DNA of 8,928 bases from Flavobacterium psychrophilum (GTDB lineage Bacteria; Bacteroidota; Bacteroidia; Flavobacteriales; Flavobacteriaceae): positions 1 to 8,928 of the forward strand of contig CAMCTL010000144.1 in assembly GCA_945878515.1 (NCBI GenBank), written 5' to 3'. The notes below the pieces were generated by a model that did not search any database, was not told where the DNA came from, and saw only the letters and a program-made list of their open reading frames with translations. The translations under genes and the position numbers were made by a program. The stretch's first letter is position 1. Every line of letters begins with the position of its first letter. This document shows positions 7,441 through 8,928 of this stretch, piece by piece.

Positions 7441-8172
7441 ATGAAAAGTAACAAATTTATTATTCTGGTCGTATTTGTGTGTAGTATTGCTTTTTCTCAA
7501 GAAAAAAATAGTAGTTCTGCTCTATCTCGTTTATCTTTAGTAGTGCTTAAAGATTCTTCTTTTGCACATACAAATAATGAAAAATGGTCTCTAGAAATTG
7601 GAACGGGGATTAGCGTCGGAACAAGACCGTATACAGATGGATATGGTTTGCATAAAAATAATAAATTATTTGATGCATTTAACTTCAATTGTTTTACAAT
7701 AGGTGGTACATATAATTATTCAAGGTTCACAAGTTTTAAAGCGGATTTTTCTTTCGATCAATTTACTAATGGAACAGGAGCTAATAGCAAGCCTTTTGAA
7801 ACAGTTCAATACAGAACAGCTTTGCAAGGGCAAATTAATATGTCGAGATTAGCAAATCTTGAAAAAGAAGATTCGAAGTTTAATCTTTTAATTCATGGCG
7901 GAATTCAATTTGCACGATTAGTGCCAATTCCAGCTGCCTATAACAAAACGATGGCCTTAAGTAAAGGCGATAATATAGCTGGTGTTGTTATCGGGATTAC
8001 TCCAACTTTGCGAATCATACAAAATTTAAAATTATTTGTTGATTTAAGTTCTGTTAATAATTATGGACAGAATTTAACTTGGAATGGTCTTGGTTCAAAG
8101 GTTAGCAATAACTCTTTGGGTCACATGTATTACGTCACTTGTGGATTGTCTTTTGGTCTTGATAATAGATAG
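7441..8172 (+). CDS. Secreted OmpA-type outer-membrane beta-barrel protein without peptidoglycan-binding domain
   Basis: The protein has 243 residues. Residues 1-19 (MKSNKFIILVVFVCSIAFS, then Q20) are a signal peptide. Residues about 48-243 alternate amphipathic strands and short turns: WSLEIGTGISVG (49-60), CFTIGGTYNYS (84-94), FKADFSFDQF (99-108), VQYRTALQGQINMS (122-135), FNLLIHGGIQFA (147-158), AGVVIGITPTLRI (180-192), NLKLFVDLSSV (195-205), and the closing YYVTCGLSFGLDNR. The order (YR.ALQG..N, LL.HGG, VIGITP, LDLS..N..Q..TW.G, a final GL.F.L strand) resembles the N-terminal barrel of flavobacterial OmpA-family proteins. Those proteins usually continue into an OmpA/MotB peptidoglycan-binding domain, which is absent here in all downstream frames. 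It is probably a small outer-membrane barrel; its role is unknown. It is transcribed alone and divergently from the receptor. The gene is real; the OmpA-barrel relation is likely. Confidence 0.85.
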   Translation: MKSNKFIILVVFVCSIAFSQEKNSSSALSRLSLVVLKDSSFAHTNNEKWSLEIGTGISVGTRPYTDGYGLHKNNKLFDAFNFNCFTIGGTYNYSRFTSFKADFSFDQFTNGTGANSKPFETVQYRTALQGQINMSRLANLEKEDSKFNLLIHGGIQFARLVPIPAAYNKTMALSKGDNIAGVVIGITPTLRIIQNLKLFVDLSSVNNYGQNLTWNGLGSKVSNNSLGHMYYVTCGLSFGLDNR

Positions 8173-8623
8173 ATTAAATTTCTTATTTTTTCTTTTTTTT
8201 AAAATATAATATAGGTTTTTCTTTAGTGATTAGTTACACGAAACAAGACTAGTTCTACATTATTGATTAAAAATAATTAAGGAATCTGTTGTCAAAGGTA
8301 TTTTATATTAAAATAAAATATTGAATTAATTCCTTCTTTTCCCCAAATGTATTTTGATAGGTTAAAGTTAGCGAAATTCAAAATCATTTAATAGCAAGTT
8401 AGACATTAAATGATACCAAGTTCCATAATGCTTGTTAATCCGAAGACCAGCTAAATTATAATTATTTAGTTTGAAAAAGTATTAAGGCAGTCTCAAAATT
8501 GTAACTGTCACTTTTGTGAACAATGATTCATTAGACATTTTCTTATTTGTCGCGCTCTCCTTAGCACTGGATTGAGATAGAAAAAAAAACTTCAGACTAC
8601 AACTTTCACGCTATCAGCATCTT
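8173..8623. other. Gene-free AT-rich stretch downstream of the barrel gene
   Basis: I see no protein gene here; frames on both strands are broken by frequent stops. A T-rich run follows the barrel stop directly (about 8180-8205) but has no GC stem, so any terminator is unconventional. An AT-only 8-base inverted repeat (8299-8306 with 8313-8320) sits inside a longer pair, AAGGAAT (8279-8285) and ATTCCTT (8329-8335), which could together form a long weak stem ending the barrel transcript. A separate 10-base hairpin is listed at 8383-8414. Confidence 0.55.
8383..8414. repeat. Perfect 10-base inverted repeat (hairpin)
   Basis: ATCATTTAAT (8383-8392) and ATTAAATGAT (8405-8414) are exact reverse complements around a 12-base loop. 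No T-tract follows on the plus strand; a short TTTTGAATTT follows on the minus strand. It lies between the barrel gene and the rRNA-type promoters, so it could be a transcript end, an RNA processing site or a protein-binding palindrome. The stem is AT-rich. Confidence 0.5.
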
Positions 8624-8653
8624 AAAAAAAACTTCAAAAAAACTTCCAAAAAA
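8624..8653 (+). promoter_or_regulatory. Phased A-tracts, likely UP-like or curved element upstream of promoter P1
   Basis: Three A-runs (8624-8631, 8636-8642, 8648-8653) alternate with CTTC and CTTCC, with centres about 11.5 bases apart, close to one helical turn. They end just before the -33 element of P1. Phased A-tracts bend DNA and commonly boost rRNA promoters. The effect here is inferred. Confidence 0.5.
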
Positions 8654-8655
8654 GG

Positions 8656-8693
8656 CTTGTTTAACTCAATAAATGGAGTACTTTTGCACCCGC
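8656..8693 (+). promoter_or_regulatory. rRNA-type promoter P1
   Basis: CTTG (8656-8659), a 19-base spacer and TACTTTTG (8679-8686) form a strong Bacteroidetes promoter. The 16-base core GTACTTTTGCACCCGC (8678-8693) recurs exactly in P2. Transcription should start near 8693. Confidence 0.7.
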
Positions 8694-8753
8694 ATTGAAG
8701 CACAAGTTCATTTAAAGTACTGAAAAAATAATCAAAAAAGTTGTGTAGATTTT

Positions 8754-8770
8754 TAAGATTTTAAATCTTA
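8754..8770. repeat. 8-base inverted repeat between P1 and P2
   Basis: TAAGATTTTAAATCTTA is a perfect 8-base palindrome around one central T. It lies in the region transcribed from P1, upstream of P2. A second AT-only inverted repeat follows at 8799-8816 (TTTAAATT, TT, AATTTAAA). They may be leader hairpins or binding sites, but AT-rich sequence yields such repeats by chance. Confidence 0.3.
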
Positions 8771-8832
8771 GATGTCCTGAAAAAAACAATTTTGATGGTT
8801 TAAATTTTAATTTAAAAATAAATTATTTTTTT

Positions 8833-8870
8833 CTTGCCAGAATAAAAAGAAGTTGTACTTTTGCACCCGC
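8833..8870 (+). promoter_or_regulatory. rRNA-type promoter P2
   Basis: CTTG (8833-8836), a 19-base spacer and TACTTTTG (8856-8863) repeat the P1 architecture exactly, including the downstream GCACCCGC. Transcription should start near 8870, about 36 bases before the boxA-like sequence. The preceding 60 bases are extremely AT-rich, fitting an upstream activating element. Confidence 0.75.
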
Positions 8871-8928
8871 TAACCGAGAGGATGGCAAAAAAACATAAAA
8901 CGAAAGTTCTTAGACATATTGAATTGAC
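8871..8928 (+). ncRNA. Leader of a ribosomal RNA operon (partial; 16S gene beyond the window)
   Basis: GTTCTTAGACATATTG (8906-8921), followed by GAATTGAC, resembles the boxA-type leader found before 16S rRNA genes in Bacteroidetes, where antitermination factors load. Tandem strong promoters directly upstream support this. No mature rRNA sequence is in the window. A short frame from an ATG at 8882 is also open to the edge (MAKKHKTKV...), so a protein gene is the alternative, which I think less likely. Confidence 0.65.

Noticed and set aside
7497..7688. 63-codon open frame on the minus strand
   Set aside because: Antisense to the outer-membrane barrel gene, whose signal peptide and strand pattern are clear.
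8462..8612. Open stretch on the minus strand ending in a short basic peptide (TKVTVTILRLP)
   Set aside because: Its only ATG gives an 18-residue peptide; no promoter or recognisable family supports it.
8882..8928. Start of a protein gene (MAKKHKTKV...) at the right edge
   Set aside because: The frame is only 15 codons long before the edge, and the same bases match an rRNA leader with boxA just after tandem rRNA-type promoters.

Overview
The window looks like a piece of a Flavobacteriaceae chromosome, most likely Flavobacterium or a close relative. The reasons are low GC content, Bacteroidetes-type promoters (TTTG or TTG at about -33, TAnnTTTG at -7), starts without Shine-Dalgarno sequences, signal peptides cleaved before Gln, a TonB-dependent receptor with a carboxypeptidase-regulatory-like N-terminal domain, and a large secreted protein of the kind usually exported by the type IX secretion system (T9SS).

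Positions 1-7128 hold three minus-strand genes, read right to left. First is an outer-membrane TonB-dependent receptor (4183-7128). Nine bases after its stop comes a cytoplasmic GH1 (beta-glucosidase family) relative (2965-4173). After a 510-base gene-free gap comes a large secreted beta-helix/Ig-like protein (2454 down to position 1), which is cut by the window edge and has its own well-formed promoter. No SusD-like gene is present, so this is not a classical Sus-type polysaccharide locus. A plausible reading is a surface capture and uptake system for an unknown ligand, with the secreted protein outside, the receptor in the outer membrane and the GH1-like protein in the cytoplasm. The ligand cannot be told from the sequence.

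The GH1-like gene is the oddest item. It keeps the fold signature and both catalytic-type glutamates, but many glycone-pocket residues are replaced. It also stops where the last GH1 strand and helix should begin. A weak match to that missing tail lies just past the stop in another frame.

Positions 7129-7440 are a divergent promoter region. On the plus strand, 7441-8172 encodes a secreted OmpA-type beta-barrel without the peptidoglycan-binding domain. From 8173 to the end there is no convincing protein gene. The last 300 bases carry two nearly identical strong promoters 177 bases apart, phased A-tracts, and a boxA-like leader. This is the expected layout upstream of a ribosomal RNA operon whose 16S gene would start beyond the right edge.
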